A stretch of DNA of 64,000 nt, from contig NZ_JAGSYB010000001.1 in NCBI RefSeq assembly GCF_025685415.1, positions 1,116,001-1,180,000 on the forward strand, in the 5' to 3' direction. The position numbers and the translations under genes are program-made. Source of the stretch: Terriglobus aquaticus (GTDB taxonomy: Bacteria > Acidobacteriota > Terriglobia > Terriglobales > Acidobacteriaceae). Shown one piece after another: positions 46,733 to 58,396 of the stretch (the stretch's first letter is position 1; each line of letters starts with the position of its first letter). A model generated the notes under the pieces. The model saw only the letters and a program-made list of their open reading frames with translations, made no database searches and had not been told where the DNA came from.

Positions 46733-47332
46733 ATGTCGGACGATGCTCACCTGTCGCACACACCACGCATCGGTGTGCTTGCCCTGCAAGGCGCGTTTGA
46801 AGCGCATGCATCGCGCCTTCGTTCGCTCGGAGCGGAAACCGTCCTGGTCCGCACTCCAGAGCAACTCGCCGGCCTCGACGGCCTCATCATCCCCGGCGGT
46901 GAGTCCACCACCTTTCTGAAGCATCTGGAACGCGGTGGCTTCTTCGACGCCCTCAAGACCTTCGCGCGCGACACCCCGACCTTCGGCACCTGCGCCGGCG
47001 CCATCCTGCTCGCCACGGGCGTCCGCAACCCGGAGCAGCGCTCGCTTGCCGCCATGGACATCACGGTCGAACGCAACGCTTACGGCCGCCAGAACGAATC
47101 GCACATTCTCGAGACCGAAACCAGCATTCCCGGCGGCCCGCTTGAGATGGTGTACATCCGCGCTCCACGCATCGCAGAAACCGGCCCCGAAGTGACCACG
47201 CTCGCCGAGCGCAACGGCTCCCCGACCCTCGTCCGCCAGGGCCACCTCCTCGCCGCCACCTTCCACCCGGAACTCTCCGAAGACCCCCGCGTGCATCAGC
47301 TCTTTCTCGACATCGTGCGGTCGACGAAGTAG
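46733..47332 (+). CDS. pdxT: Pyridoxal 5'-phosphate synthase glutaminase subunit PdxT
   Basis: 199 aa class I glutaminase that feeds ammonia to PdxS. It starts with the family pattern IGVLALQGAFEAHASRL. GGESTTFLKHLE, the nucleophile in TFGTCAGAILLA (Cys about 87) and the His-Glu pair in ATFHPELSED complete the catalytic triad. Normal length, downstream of pdxS as expected. Confidence 0.96.
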   Translation: MSDDAHLSHTPRIGVLALQGAFEAHASRLRSLGAETVLVRTPEQLAGLDGLIIPGGESTTFLKHLERGGFFDALKTFARDTPTFGTCAGAILLATGVRNPEQRSLAAMDITVERNAYGRQNESHILETETSIPGGPLEMVYIRAPRIAETGPEVTTLAERNGSPTLVRQGHLLAATFHPELSEDPRVHQLFLDIVRSTK

Positions 47333-47342
47333 CTTTAACCGT

Positions 47343-48323
47343 GTGAAGAAGCCCAGCCCCTCCCATGAAAAACACGCCGGCTGGGCTGTTCGCATCTCCA
47401 TCAGCTTCTTGCTTTGCACATTCCCTGCGGGTGCGGTTAGATCCCAGCAGTGCGCGGTTGAGCCACTCGCAGACGCGATCAACCGCCTTCCCGACTTCCT
47501 TCCGGGATCCGAGAACAGCAAGTGCTCCCAGGCTTTCGAGCAACGGATGGAGCAGGCATCTGTTGCGGAAAAGCGGGCTGCTCTTCCTCAGCTTCTCAGA
47601 TGGGCAGCCGACCCTCGACCCACCGTTCGCCTTTCATCGCTCACACACATCTACTTCTCACTGCGCGCCTTCACCTTTGCTCCCTCATCCGGCCCGAATG
47701 GTTTGAGGCCGGACGAGATTGCGCTCACACCAGAGCAGATGTCTCGAATCGCGTCGCACCTGCTGGATCCTGACGATCGCGTCAGCTATGTGACCACATT
47801 CAGTCTGAGAACTCTAATGTCCACACCTGCCGGACGGAGAGAATTGCAGCCATTTCTACTTTCCGTGCTGCGTGGCTCCCAGGCTCTGCAGTCTTCTGCA
47901 CCCGGTGTTATGGCTTTCTATCTGCTGCTCAATGGCAACCCTAACCAAGTGGCAATCGAACCTGCCCTTCTCAGCTTCCTAAATCGGGACGATCAAACGG
48001 GCGCAACGCTAAAGGAATGTCTGCATAACGTTGGTCTCGCGGGGGCACCGGAACCCGTCGCTAACGACGCGATCAATCGCGTCTTCGAGAAAGGTGCGAT
48101 GTCCGACTTCCTAATACAGTTCCTTGGTCGCGTTACCCTCACGCCCGAACACCTCATGAAGCAACGTGCGCGATTGGCGGAGTTGGCCCAAGACTCTTCC
48201 GCGACTGCAGAGACACGTCACGCCGCAGCCGTCTACGCAAAGTGCTGGGGCCAAGATGAAGCTTGCTGGCATGACCCGTCTAATGCTGCACTCGGCGGGG
48301 CATCTCAGGGCAGTTCGCGTTAA
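47343..48323 (+). CDS. Secreted hypothetical protein, possibly HEAT-like
   Basis: 326 aa from GTG 47343, 10 bp after pdxT. A signal peptide is likely (ISISFLLCTFPAGAVRSQ). Helical repeats of about 35-40 residues with Arg/Leu patterns (RPTVRLSSLTHIYFSL, DRVSYVTTFSLRTLMSTPAG) suggest a HEAT-type solenoid. No catalytic motif or known family recognised. Lower GC and less biased codon use than its neighbours. Close spacing puts it in the pdxT transcript, but a role in vitamin B6 synthesis is not implied. Confidence 0.65.
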   Translation: MKKPSPSHEKHAGWAVRISISFLLCTFPAGAVRSQQCAVEPLADAINRLPDFLPGSENSKCSQAFEQRMEQASVAEKRAALPQLLRWAADPRPTVRLSSLTHIYFSLRAFTFAPSSGPNGLRPDEIALTPEQMSRIASHLLDPDDRVSYVTTFSLRTLMSTPAGRRELQPFLLSVLRGSQALQSSAPGVMAFYLLLNGNPNQVAIEPALLSFLNRDDQTGATLKECLHNVGLAGAPEPVANDAINRVFEKGAMSDFLIQFLGRVTLTPEHLMKQRARLAELAQDSSATAETRHAAAVYAKCWGQDEACWHDPSNAALGGASQGSSR

Positions 48324-48338
48324 CTTCGTCAGCGCAAA

Positions 48339-49961
48339 TCAAAGATTCGCTGCTGGAAAGACCCGCAGATCGCCGCCAGTCATCTCCTTGGGCAGATCCA
48401 GTCCAAGCATCGCCAGCATCGTTGGCGAAAGATCCCGCAACGATCCACCCTCGCGCAGACGAAATCCTCTCCCCTGCTCCGTCACCGCGATCAGCGGCAC
48501 AGGATTGGTCGTGTGCGCCGTGTGCGGGCCACCTGTGACTGGGTCGATCAGCATCTCCGCATTGCCGTGATCGGCGGTGATCAGCCACGATCCACCATTG
48601 CGGCGCAGCGCGGAGTAGATCTCGCCCAGGCAGGCGTCCACGGTTTCCACGGCTTTGACGGTAGGCTCCATCTTGCCCGAGTGACCGACCATGTCCGCAT
48701 TGGCGAAGTTCACCACCACCACATCAAAGGCTGTGTCCTCGATCGCCTTCAGTACCGTGTCGCAGATGCCGCGCGCACTCATCTCCGGAGCCAGATCGTA
48801 GGTCGCCACCTTTTGCGACGGCACCACCTCGCGCTCCTCGCCGGCAAACGGCTTCTCGATGCCACCGTTGAAGAAGTACGTCACGTGCGCGTATTTCTCC
48901 GTCTCCGCCACACGCAGGTTGCGCAACTCATGAACCGCAAGCACGTTGGCCAGCAAGTTATCCATGCTCTCCGGCTCGATCACCATCGGCACGCGGAACT
49001 TCGGATCGTACTGCGTCATCGAGATATAGCGCAGCCCCTGCGGCACGCTATTCCGCGGAATCTCTAAATCCAGTTCTTCCGCCTTCGGCAGATCGCGAGC
49101 ATCGCCCGCAGTCAGGCCACCTTCCACATTCCGCGCCAGCACCCGCGTAATCTGCCGCACGCGATCGCTACGGTAGTTGAAGCAGATGCAGAGATCGTCC
49201 TCCTGCACCGTCGCAACCGCGCGGCCGTCAGCCCCGGTACACACAAACGGCACAATGAACTCATCCGTCGTTCCGCCGCTGTAGTTCTCGCGCACACGCG
49301 CCACCGGATCGGCGAAGGCGCCGCCCTCGGCAACGCCTTTCACCATCGCGTCGAACACCTTCGCTTCGCGGTCCCACTTCAGGTCACGATCCATCGCGTA
49401 GTAGCGGCCCGAACAGGTTGCAATCGCACCGACGCCGATTTCGCGCATCTGCTGGTGCAACTGCTCCAGGTATCCCGCCCCACTGGTCGGCAGAGTGTCG
49501 CGGCCGTCTAGGAATGCGTGCACAAACACGCGCTTCGCGCCCTGCTGCGCGCACAGCCGCAGCAACGCATACAGGTGCCGCTGGTGCGAGTGCACCCCAC
49601 CATCCGAGACCAAACCCAGCAGGTGGATCGCCCGCCCACGCTCCATCGCGGCCTGCACTGCATTCACCAGCAGCGGCAAGCTGAAGAACTCGCCTGAATC
49701 GATCAGCGCATCGATGCGCGTGATGTCCATGCGGACCACGCGGCCGGCACCCAGGTTCAGGTGGCCAACCTCGCTGTTGCCCATTTGCCCATCCGGCAGG
49801 CCCACAAAGTGCTCACTCGCGCGAACCAGCGTGTTGGGATACTCGCGCAGCAGCATGTCATACGTCGGCTTGCGCGCCATCGCAATCGCGTTGCCGTGAG
49901 TTTCAGAACGCACGCCCCAACCGTCCAGAATGGTGAGCACAAGAGGTTTACGACGCGGCAT
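48339..49961 (-). CDS. gpmI: 2,3-bisphosphoglycerate-independent phosphoglycerate mutase
   Basis: 540 aa, Mn-dependent glycolytic enzyme converting 3-phosphoglycerate to 2-phosphoglycerate. Start ATG 49961 ([16 protein letters not shown]); an earlier in-frame start adds ten residues. Phosphatase-like metal residues at DGWG, the catalytic Ser in [16 protein letters not shown] (about residue 65), [13 protein letters not shown], and the metal site [10 protein letters not shown] near the C-terminus are all present. It lies 69 bp downstream of eno on the same strand, so consecutive glycolytic steps are co-transcribed. Confidence 0.96.
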   Translation of the reverse strand: MPRRKPLVLTILDGWGVRSETHGNAIAMARKPTYDMLLREYPNTLVRASEHFVGLPDGQMGNSEVGHLNLGAGRVVRMDITRIDALIDSGEFFSLPLLVNAVQAAMERGRAIHLLGLVSDGGVHSHQRHLYALLRLCAQQGAKRVFVHAFLDGRDTLPTSGAGYLEQLHQQMREIGVGAIATCSGRYYAMDRDLKWDREAKVFDAMVKGVAEGGAFADPVARVRENYSGGTTDEFIVPFVCTGADGRAVATVQEDDLCICFNYRSDRVRQITRVLARNVEGGLTAGDARDLPKAEELDLEIPRNSVPQGLRYISMTQYDPKFRVPMVIEPESMDNLLANVLAVHELRNLRVAETEKYAHVTYFFNGGIEKPFAGEEREVVPSQKVATYDLAPEMSARGICDTVLKAIEDTAFDVVVVNFANADMVGHSGKMEPTVKAVETVDACLGEIYSALRRNGGSWLITADHGNAEMLIDPVTGGPHTAHTTNPVPLIAVTEQGRGFRLREGGSLRDLSPTMLAMLGLDLPKEMTGGDLRVFPAANL

Positions 49962-50030
49962 GATTCCACTCCAAAATGGCGAAAGGGCCACGTCGATTGT
50001 GACATGACCCCCAGCCCGCTCCTGCTCACG

Positions 50031-51665
<1,635 letters not shown>

Positions 51666-52631
51666 TTGTCCAAGCTCCCCCTCGCCGCAGTCTTGCTTGC
51701 AGCCACCCCCCTGCTCGCTCAGCAAACCGGTGTGTCCCATCCGCCAGACTCCGCAGTGGAGGATTCCGCGCCCGTCACGAGCGCTCCAGTTCGCGTCGTC
51801 GACGCTCCCGTGCTCGTCGTTCCTTCTGCAGCGGCACCGGTACCTGCCCGGCCGGCCTACACACCAGCCGCACCCGTGGACGAATCGCCTTCCGTGAGCC
51901 TGCAGCGCCGCGACCTCGCCCGATTTGACCCGGACGGCAAGGTGGTTGGTGATGACGTAGTCGTGAATCCAAACGCCGTAGCCGCCGGCACCATGCTGCG
52001 CGCCCGGCTTGAAACCGAAATCCAGACGGCAACCACCCAGCCCGGTTCACCCTTCCGCGCCCAGATCACAGAGCCCCTCATGCACGAAGGCCGCGTCGTA
52101 GTTCCCGCTGGTGCCGTACTCGAAGGCCGCGTGACAGACATCCGCGGTGGCCGCCGTCTACATGGACCCGCGCTCATCCATCTCCAGGCGCAGACCATCG
52201 TCCTGCCTGACGGCTCGCGCATGCCCATCCGCGCCTCCGTCATCGACACGGACAAGTTCGCCGACACGCGCATCGACAGCGAAGGCAACATCGTGCGCAA
52301 GGATCACGCAACGCAGACGCTCGCCGAGTTCTCCCTGGCAGCCGGCAGCACCGCGGCCGCAGGCGGCCTCATCGCCGGCGTTCCTGGCGCTCTGGTCGGC
52401 GCCGGCATCGGCGCAGGCGTGGGCACCGTCATGTGGCTCAAGGCGGATCGCCAGACACAACTGCCGCCCGACACCCTGCTGGTGTTAGCGCTCGACACGC
52501 CTCTGCCGATTCAGCCGCTTGTGCGCGAGCCCGAATACTCCGTGCAGCCCCTTGCGCCCGCCGGGACTCCGGCGGCAAAGCCCACTGCGCCCGTCGAGGC
52601 GGAACCGCAAGCCTTCGTTCCCACCAGTTAG
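51666..52631 (+). CDS. Glycine-zipper, TrbI/VirB10-like envelope protein
   Basis: 321 aa starting at TTG 51666, supported by GGAGG 8 bp upstream and an immediate signal peptide (LAAVLLAATPLLAQ). After a Pro/Ala-rich linker comes a beta domain resembling TrbI/VirB10 C-terminal folds (AGTMLRARLETEIQTATT, VVVPAGAVLEGRVTDIRGG). Then a glycine zipper (AAGGLIAGVPGALVGAGIGA) that could insert in a membrane, and a Pro-rich tail. No type IV secretion genes are nearby, so a structural envelope role is as likely. Function unknown. Confidence 0.75.
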   Translation: MSKLPLAAVLLAATPLLAQQTGVSHPPDSAVEDSAPVTSAPVRVVDAPVLVVPSAAAPVPARPAYTPAAPVDESPSVSLQRRDLARFDPDGKVVGDDVVVNPNAVAAGTMLRARLETEIQTATTQPGSPFRAQITEPLMHEGRVVVPAGAVLEGRVTDIRGGRRLHGPALIHLQAQTIVLPDGSRMPIRASVIDTDKFADTRIDSEGNIVRKDHATQTLAEFSLAAGSTAAAGGLIAGVPGALVGAGIGAGVGTVMWLKADRQTQLPPDTLLVLALDTPLPIQPLVREPEYSVQPLAPAGTPAAKPTAPVEAEPQAFVPTS

Positions 52632-52667
52632 CTCACTCACGAACACCGGCTACTGCCCGCCTGCTCG

Positions 52668-55121
52668 CTAGCGCAACTCGCCGAGCAGGCGTTTCCACGT
52701 TTTGGTGTTCCTGCGCCAGTTCTTTTTCAGGTCTTCCAGAATCCGCTCGAAATCCCCATTGCCCTTCAGCCGATTCCACAGCGGATTGCGGCTGAACCAC
52801 GGGTAGTTTTCATTACCGAGGTAAATGGCGCGGCGCAGCCAGTGCAGAGCCTCGCTCTCATCGCCTTCTACCGCGAAGTAAGTCGCCAGCCGGTACGCCA
52901 TCTCACTGTCCGCCTCGGCCGCCGCCAGCGTCTCATCGACAATGTAGCTCGCCGCCTTCTCGCGCTGTCCCAACTGCGTGTAGCACATGGCGATCGTGGG
53001 GAACACGATGCGCAAGGAGTCGTCCTCACGCGTCACCGCCTCCAGCACCTGAACGGCACGCTCCAGTTCACCCATGCGCATGTATTGGTAGCCCTCGCTG
53101 ATGCGCAGCAAAGGCTGCTTCGGCTCCAGCGTCAGGCCCTTCTCAATTTCGTCCGCCGCCAGCTCCAACTGGTTCTGGTACTGGTACACCCGCGCCCGGT
53201 GGTTGTAGACCACGGCAGCGTTAGACGGGTTCAGCCGAAGCGCAATGTTGAACTGCTCCAGCGCCTCGTCATACAGGCCGTCCAGCCGCAGCGTTTGACC
53301 CGCCACCTGGTGCACGTTCCAGTCGTTGCCGGCCGTCTGCAACAGGTGCTCAATCCCGTGGCGAGCGCTCTCCTTCTCACCACGCGACAGCAGCATGTAC
53401 ACGCGATACAGGTTCGCATCCACCGATCCCGGGTCGATCGACAGCGCTTTATCGAACGCGCGCCGCGCCTCGATCAGGTGCATCTGGCCGCCCAGTCCAT
53501 GACGCGTGTACTGCAGATGCGTAATGCCCAGCCCGGTCCACGCGGGCGCATACTCTTTGTTCCGCTGCGTCACCTGCTCAAAGATCTGCCGTGCGCGGTC
53601 CAGGTCTTCCCGGGCTCCGGTGCGCGACATGAACGAGCTCAGCAGCGCACTGGCCTGCAGGTAGTCTTCCGACTGCTCATCCGACAACGGCCGCGACGGC
53701 GTGTGTTCCACAGGGTGAATCGAGTAGCTGCCCTGCAGCGTGCTGAAGATCTCTTCCGTGATCTCGCGCTGCACCGCCACCAGGTCGAAGCTCTCCACGT
53801 TCATCGACCCACCTGCGCGCACTGCACCCGCCGGCACGTCCAGCATCTGCCAGTTCAGGTCGAACCCGGCCTCCCGACGCATGAAGTTGCCAGACACCAC
53901 GTACTGCACCAGCAATTTGCGGCCGATGGTCAGTGGGTCCATCTGCCGGTACGGCAGACTCATCAGCGCGCTGGAAGGTCGCACCACCAGCGATTGCACC
54001 CGCGCCAGTCGCGTCGCGATCGCATCGGCCAGGGCATAGCCGTACAGTGGCGCAGCCTCCGCCGGGCCCAGGTTGAAAAACGGCAGCACCACGATTGTGT
54101 TGCGCTTTTCATTGCCGCCGCTCTCGCGGAACCGCTCGGCTAGCATGCTCAACAGGCCGGTTGTGCGCTTCTCTTCTTCCGGACTATCGAGTGACAACCG
54201 CTCCTGGTTCGGCATGCTCGCCAGCGTGTCGCCCGGGATCAGCATGCCGTCCAACTGCGACGCTTTCAGGATCGTCTTCAGCGCCTCGCGCACATCCGAA
54301 GCCGATGCGAAACGCGCCGAAGGCTGCTTCTCCAAGCATCGCAGGATCACGCTTTCCAGTTCACCCGGGATACCTGGTACGGCATCCCGCAACGATGGTG
54401 GATCGGCAAACTGGATCGCGCGAATGCTCTGGAAATCCGGCAAGTCCGGCCGATGAAACGGATGCCGGCCCGTCACCAGTTCGTACAGCACCACGCCCAG
54501 CGCAAAGATGTCGCTCTGCACGGACGACTGACCGGTCACAAACTGCTCGGGCGCCATGTAGGCGATCGTGCCGCCGCGCGCGGTGTAAGTCGCTCCCGGC
54601 GCGGGCATGCGGTTCAGCGGCTTCGACGGATTGAACTCCGCATCATCCAAGCTGATGCGGCGCGCCAGGCCGAAATCGAGAATCTTGATCAAGCCGCCCT
54701 CGGTCAGAATCACGTTGGCCGGTTTCAGATCGCGGTGAAAGATGCCAAGCGAGTGCGCCGCTGCCAGGCCGTCCGCAATCTGGATGCCTGCCGACAGCAC
54801 CAGCTCCACGTTTGCCGGCCCCTCTTCGATCAAGCGGTCCAGAGGCTTGCCCGGGACGTACTGCATCACGATGAACGCTTCGTCGTCCACCTCGCCCACG
54901 TCATAGATGGCGCAAACATTCGGGTGCTCGATGGCCGAGGCCAGCCGCGCCTCCCGCAGAAACGTGGCGCGCATCTGCTCCGGCGTCAAATTGCCGCGCG
55001 TCAGCAGCTTCAGCACCACGGGTCGCTGCAGCATCGTGTCGTTCGACAGGTACACCACACCGCTGCCACCCGCACCCAGCTTGCGGATCAGCTCATAATG
55101 CTCGATGACACGGCGCTTCAT
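52668..55121 (-). CDS. Serine/threonine protein kinase with TolB/FlgO-like domain and TPRs
   Basis: 817 aa. Protein kinase domain at about 8-275: Gly loop LGAGGSGVVYLS, Lys in VVLKLL, catalytic loop HRDLKPANVI, DFG in KILDFGLA, APE in IAYMAPEQFV; all key residues intact. A middle domain at about 345-465 (VVLPFFNLGPAEAAPLYGYA) resembles the FlgO/adenylate-cyclase-linked nucleotide-independent region found in acidobacterial kinases. The C-terminal half has about eight TPR units. No transmembrane segment is obvious, so cytosolic. Targets unknown. It is divergent from a lone receiver protein. Confidence 0.92.
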   Translation of the reverse strand: MKRRVIEHYELIRKLGAGGSGVVYLSNDTMLQRPVVLKLLTRGNLTPEQMRATFLREARLASAIEHPNVCAIYDVGEVDDEAFIVMQYVPGKPLDRLIEEGPANVELVLSAGIQIADGLAAAHSLGIFHRDLKPANVILTEGGLIKILDFGLARRISLDDAEFNPSKPLNRMPAPGATYTARGGTIAYMAPEQFVTGQSSVQSDIFALGVVLYELVTGRHPFHRPDLPDFQSIRAIQFADPPSLRDAVPGIPGELESVILRCLEKQPSARFASASDVREALKTILKASQLDGMLIPGDTLASMPNQERLSLDSPEEEKRTTGLLSMLAERFRESGGNEKRNTIVVLPFFNLGPAEAAPLYGYALADAIATRLARVQSLVVRPSSALMSLPYRQMDPLTIGRKLLVQYVVSGNFMRREAGFDLNWQMLDVPAGAVRAGGSMNVESFDLVAVQREITEEIFSTLQGSYSIHPVEHTPSRPLSDEQSEDYLQASALLSSFMSRTGAREDLDRARQIFEQVTQRNKEYAPAWTGLGITHLQYTRHGLGGQMHLIEARRAFDKALSIDPGSVDANLYRVYMLLSRGEKESARHGIEHLLQTAGNDWNVHQVAGQTLRLDGLYDEALEQFNIALRLNPSNAAVVYNHRARVYQYQNQLELAADEIEKGLTLEPKQPLLRISEGYQYMRMGELERAVQVLEAVTREDDSLRIVFPTIAMCYTQLGQREKAASYIVDETLAAAEADSEMAYRLATYFAVEGDESEALHWLRRAIYLGNENYPWFSRNPLWNRLKGNGDFERILEDLKKNWRRNTKTWKRLLGELR

Positions 55122-55286
55122 AGCCCGATTCTCTCATCCGGACACAAACAGAGACTGCCACTTCGGCGGCATATTGGCACAGGACGGCACCTCTCGCGCC
55201 AACATGGTTGCCCGCCAAGCGGCGAAATCCAGCTTTGCTGCATCACACCCTCAATTCCAAGAAAAAACAACGGTGTTGACTCACGC

Positions 55287-55661
55287 ATGCCTTCTACTGT
55301 TCTGCTGATTGACGACAATGCGATCCAGGCCGCTACCCGACAGACCATCCTGAAACGTGCTGGCTACTTCGTCATCCCTGTTCTCAACCCGCAACGCGCA
55401 CTGGAACAGTTCCAGGCCAATGACTTTCCTTCCCCGATCGATCTGGTCATCACCGACCACGTCATGCCCGGCATGACCGGTGCCGACTTTGTACGGGAAC
55501 TACGGAAAGCGCACGCCGATCTTCCGGTGCTGGTCATCAGCGGCATGGAGGAAGCCCAGGACGAGTACCGTGACTTGAATGTCACCTTCCGCCTCAAGCC
55601 TCTGCTACCGGACTATCTGCTCGCCTCGGTCGACCGCATGCTCCACGGAGTCCAGTCCTAA
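55287..55661 (+). CDS. Single-domain response regulator
   Basis: 124 aa receiver domain only. Acidic pair in VLLIDDNAIQ, phosphorylation Asp in LVITDHVMPGMTG (about residue 54), Thr/Ser position VISGM and Lys in RLKPLLPD are all present. No output domain, so a CheY-like relay or competitor. ATG 55287 was chosen because the open frame upstream overlaps the kinase gene on the other strand and is unlike any receiver. No histidine kinase is adjacent. Confidence 0.9.
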   Translation: MPSTVLLIDDNAIQAATRQTILKRAGYFVIPVLNPQRALEQFQANDFPSPIDLVITDHVMPGMTGADFVRELRKAHADLPVLVISGMEEAQDEYRDLNVTFRLKPLLPDYLLASVDRMLHGVQS

Positions 55662-55832
55662 AGAGTCAGCGAGCAAAGAGCTGCGGTGCGCTCTCTCCCG
55701 AGGACATCCACGCCATCTCCGCCCTCCGGCGGAGGTCCGTCTCCATCTGAGGTTGCGCGGCGTATTTCTAGGCGCGAATAGCGGCTTCGTACGTTGCTGC
55801 GCGGCCATTTCGCCTGCGACAATCATGAACAT

Positions 55833-57902
55833 ATGCATCCCATGCCCGAGTTCGGAAGCTTTGCGCTGCTGCTGGCTCTGGTGCTCTCCGCCTACACGCT
55901 CTTTGCCGGCTCCCTCTCGCTCTATCAGGTAGCGCACGGCGTTGCCGGCCGAGTCTCGCCCGAGCGTCTTGGCGAAACCGCCCGACGCGCCGGTATCGCC
56001 ACCTTCATCGCAGTTTCGGGCGCCGCATTCGCCCTGGTCTGGGCAGCGTTCACCAACGACTTCTCGGTCTCGTACATCCTGCACCACACCAATCGGGCAC
56101 TCCACCCCGCCTACAAGTTCAGCGCCTTGTGGAGCGGCCAGGAAGGTTCACTGCTGCTGTGGTCGTGGTTGCTCACCGGCTACGGCTTCATCCTGCGGTT
56201 GCGCCACCGCGAAGACGTCCGCCTGTACGCCTACGCATCGACCATCCTCTCCGCCGTCCAGGTTTTCTTCCTTCTTCTGCTCGTCATCCCCGCTCCGCCC
56301 TTCGCGTTGACCCAGGGTGCGATCCCGGCCGACGGCAACGGCCTGAATCCGCTGCTGCAGTACCCGGAGATGGTCATCCATCCGCCCATGCTGTACCTGG
56401 GCTACGTCGGCTTCTCCGTGCCGTTCGCCTTCGCCCTGGGCGCACTCATGATGCGCTACCCCGGTGAAAAGTGGATCCGCATCACTCGTCGCTGGACGCT
56501 CGTCACCTGGCTGCTTCTCACCTGCGGCATCTCGCTCGGCATGCACTGGGCCTACGCTGTTCTGGGTTGGGGCGGCTACTGGGGTTGGGACCCCGTCGAG
56601 AACGCCTCGTTCCTGCCCTGGCTCACCGCCACGGCCTTCCTGCACTCGGTCATGATGCAGGAGAAGCGCGGCATGATGAAGCAGTGGAACGTGTGGCTCA
56701 TCTTCACCACGTTCCTGCTCACCGTGCTCGGCACCGACCTCACCCGCGGCGGCCTCGTCTCCAGCGTGCACGCCTTCGCGCAAAGCTCCATCAGCCAGTG
56801 GTTCACCTGGTTCCTGTGCATCACCGCCGCGGTCTGCCTCTTCACCTTCTTCCGGCAGCGTTCGCACCTTGTAACGGAGCACAAGCTCGAGTCGATCGTC
56901 TCTCGCGAAAGCTCCTTCCTCTTCAACAACCTCGTCCTGCTCGTCGCCTGCTTCACCGTCCTCTTCGGCACGCTTTTCCCCGTCCTCAGTGAGTTTGTGC
57001 AGGGCTCCAAAGTCACCATGGGCGCTCCCTTCTTCAACAAGGTCGCCGTCCCCATCGGCCTCTTCCTGCTCATGCTCACCGGCGTGGGCCCGCTGCTAGC
57101 CTGGCGAGCCACCTCGATCCGCTCCATTCGCCGCAATTTCGTGTTGCCGTGCATCGCGACCTTGGGCAGCGCCCTCATCCTCGTCGCCTGCGGCATCCGC
57201 CCGTGGCGCATGGCGGACGCCGATCAGCAGGGTTCCATCTACGCCCTGGTCTGCTTCTCCATTGGTGCCGGCGTCACGGTCGCTATCCTCACCGAGTTCC
57301 TGCGCGGCGTGGGCGTCGTCCGCACCCAGACCGGCCGCAACTTCGCCTCCTCTGCGTGGACGCTGACCCGCCGCAACAACCGGCGCTACGGCGGCTATCT
57401 CGTCCACTTCGGCATCGTTGCCCTGTTCGTCGGCCTCGCGGGCGCCGCGTTCAACCAGTCCCGCGAACTCGAGATGGGCTTCGGCGATTCGCTCCAGATC
57501 GGCAGCTACAAGCTCGTCTGCCAGAGCTACACGCAGGATTCCAACCCGAACTACGACACCGACTTCGCCCTGCTTGACGTCTACGACGGCCCGAAAAAGA
57601 TCACGCAGATGGCGCCCGAGAAGCGCTTCTACAACGCCAGCCAGACCACCAGTACCATCGTCGCCATTCACTCCACGCCGCTGCGCGACCTGTACGTCGT
57701 CTTCGAAGGCCGCAACCCGGAGACCGGCCGCCCCATCATCAAGGTCTTCCTGAACCCGCTCGTCTCTTGGATCTGGATTGGCGTCGGCATCGTCATCGCA
57801 GGCACCTTCCTCAGCCTCGCCCCGGGACTCAAGCCTGCCCTCAGCCGCAGCACGGCTCCACTGCCTTTGCAGCCCGAACTGCAGACCGTAGGAGCCGACT
57901 GA
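55833..57902 (+). CDS. ccmF: Cytochrome c maturation protein CcmF
   Basis: 689 aa haem-handling inner-membrane protein with about 14 transmembrane helices. It starts HPMPEFGSFALLLALVLSAY; ATG 55842 is an alternative. The tryptophan-rich haem motif WGGYWGWDPVENASFLPWL is intact at about 250, and the periplasmic His ligands HHTNRALHPAYKFSALWSGQ are present. It delivers haem to apocytochromes together with CcmH. First gene of a tight ccm operon; the ccmH start overlaps its stop. It would serve the haem proteins at 18.5 and 41.5 kb. Confidence 0.95.
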   Translation: MHPMPEFGSFALLLALVLSAYTLFAGSLSLYQVAHGVAGRVSPERLGETARRAGIATFIAVSGAAFALVWAAFTNDFSVSYILHHTNRALHPAYKFSALWSGQEGSLLLWSWLLTGYGFILRLRHREDVRLYAYASTILSAVQVFFLLLLVIPAPPFALTQGAIPADGNGLNPLLQYPEMVIHPPMLYLGYVGFSVPFAFALGALMMRYPGEKWIRITRRWTLVTWLLLTCGISLGMHWAYAVLGWGGYWGWDPVENASFLPWLTATAFLHSVMMQEKRGMMKQWNVWLIFTTFLLTVLGTDLTRGGLVSSVHAFAQSSISQWFTWFLCITAAVCLFTFFRQRSHLVTEHKLESIVSRESSFLFNNLVLLVACFTVLFGTLFPVLSEFVQGSKVTMGAPFFNKVAVPIGLFLLMLTGVGPLLAWRATSIRSIRRNFVLPCIATLGSALILVACGIRPWRMADADQQGSIYALVCFSIGAGVTVAILTEFLRGVGVVRTQTGRNFASSAWTLTRRNNRRYGGYLVHFGIVALFVGLAGAAFNQSRELEMGFGDSLQIGSYKLVCQSYTQDSNPNYDTDFALLDVYDGPKKITQMAPEKRFYNASQTTSTIVAIHSTPLRDLYVVFEGRNPETGRPIIKVFLNPLVSWIWIGVGIVIAGTFLSLAPGLKPALSRSTAPLPLQPELQTVGAD

Positions 57903-58393
57903 TGCCGCGACTGATGCGCCAGCCCTCGCGCCGCCTTCTCCTGCTCCTCACCATCTTCTTCGCCGCGCTAGTCACCACGGGCGCCAGCAACACCGGCTCC
58001 CGCTTCAACGATCTCGGCCACAAGATGGTCTGCACCTGCGGCTGCAATCAGATACTGCTCGAGTGCAACCACGTCGGCTGCCCAAACTCCAGCGGCATGA
58101 TCGACGAACTGCGCGGCCAGCTCGGCTCTGGCGCCAACGACACCAGCATCCTCAACGCGTTTGCCGCCAAGTACGGCCCTACCGTCCTCGCTGCGCCGAT
58201 CCGCGGCGGGTTCGACAACGCCGCTTGGATCGTCCCCTTCGTGGTCTTCCTGCTGGCCATCGGCGGTACCGCCCTGCTCATCCGGAAGTGGCGCGGCCGC
58301 CATCTCATCACGCCCGAGGGTATTCCCGTCACCCTGCCCGGCACCGACCACGACAGCATGCGCGAGCGCATTCGCCGCGAGACGGAGTTCTAA
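57902..58393 (+). CDS. ccmH: Cytochrome c maturation protein CcmH
   Basis: 163 aa, start ATG 57902 overlapping the ccmF stop (TGATG). Signal/anchor (LLLLLTIFFAALV), thioredoxin-reductant motif region and a C-terminal membrane anchor (AWIVPFVVFLLAIGGTALLI). The active region reads MVCTCGCNQILLECNHVGCP: five cysteines replace the usual LRCxxCQ motif. This pattern is common in non-proteobacterial CcmH. It reduces apocytochrome CXXCH thiols. Confidence 0.9.
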   Translation: MPRLMRQPSRRLLLLLTIFFAALVTTGASNTGSRFNDLGHKMVCTCGCNQILLECNHVGCPNSSGMIDELRGQLGSGANDTSILNAFAAKYGPTVLAAPIRGGFDNAAWIVPFVVFLLAIGGTALLIRKWRGRHLITPEGIPVTLPGTDHDSMRERIRRETEF

Positions 58394-58396
58394 CTC

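Noticed and set aside
54453-55286. Long N-terminal extension of the receiver protein
   Set aside because: It lies antisense to the kinase gene and is Arg/His-rich; the receiver domain begins exactly at ATG 55287.
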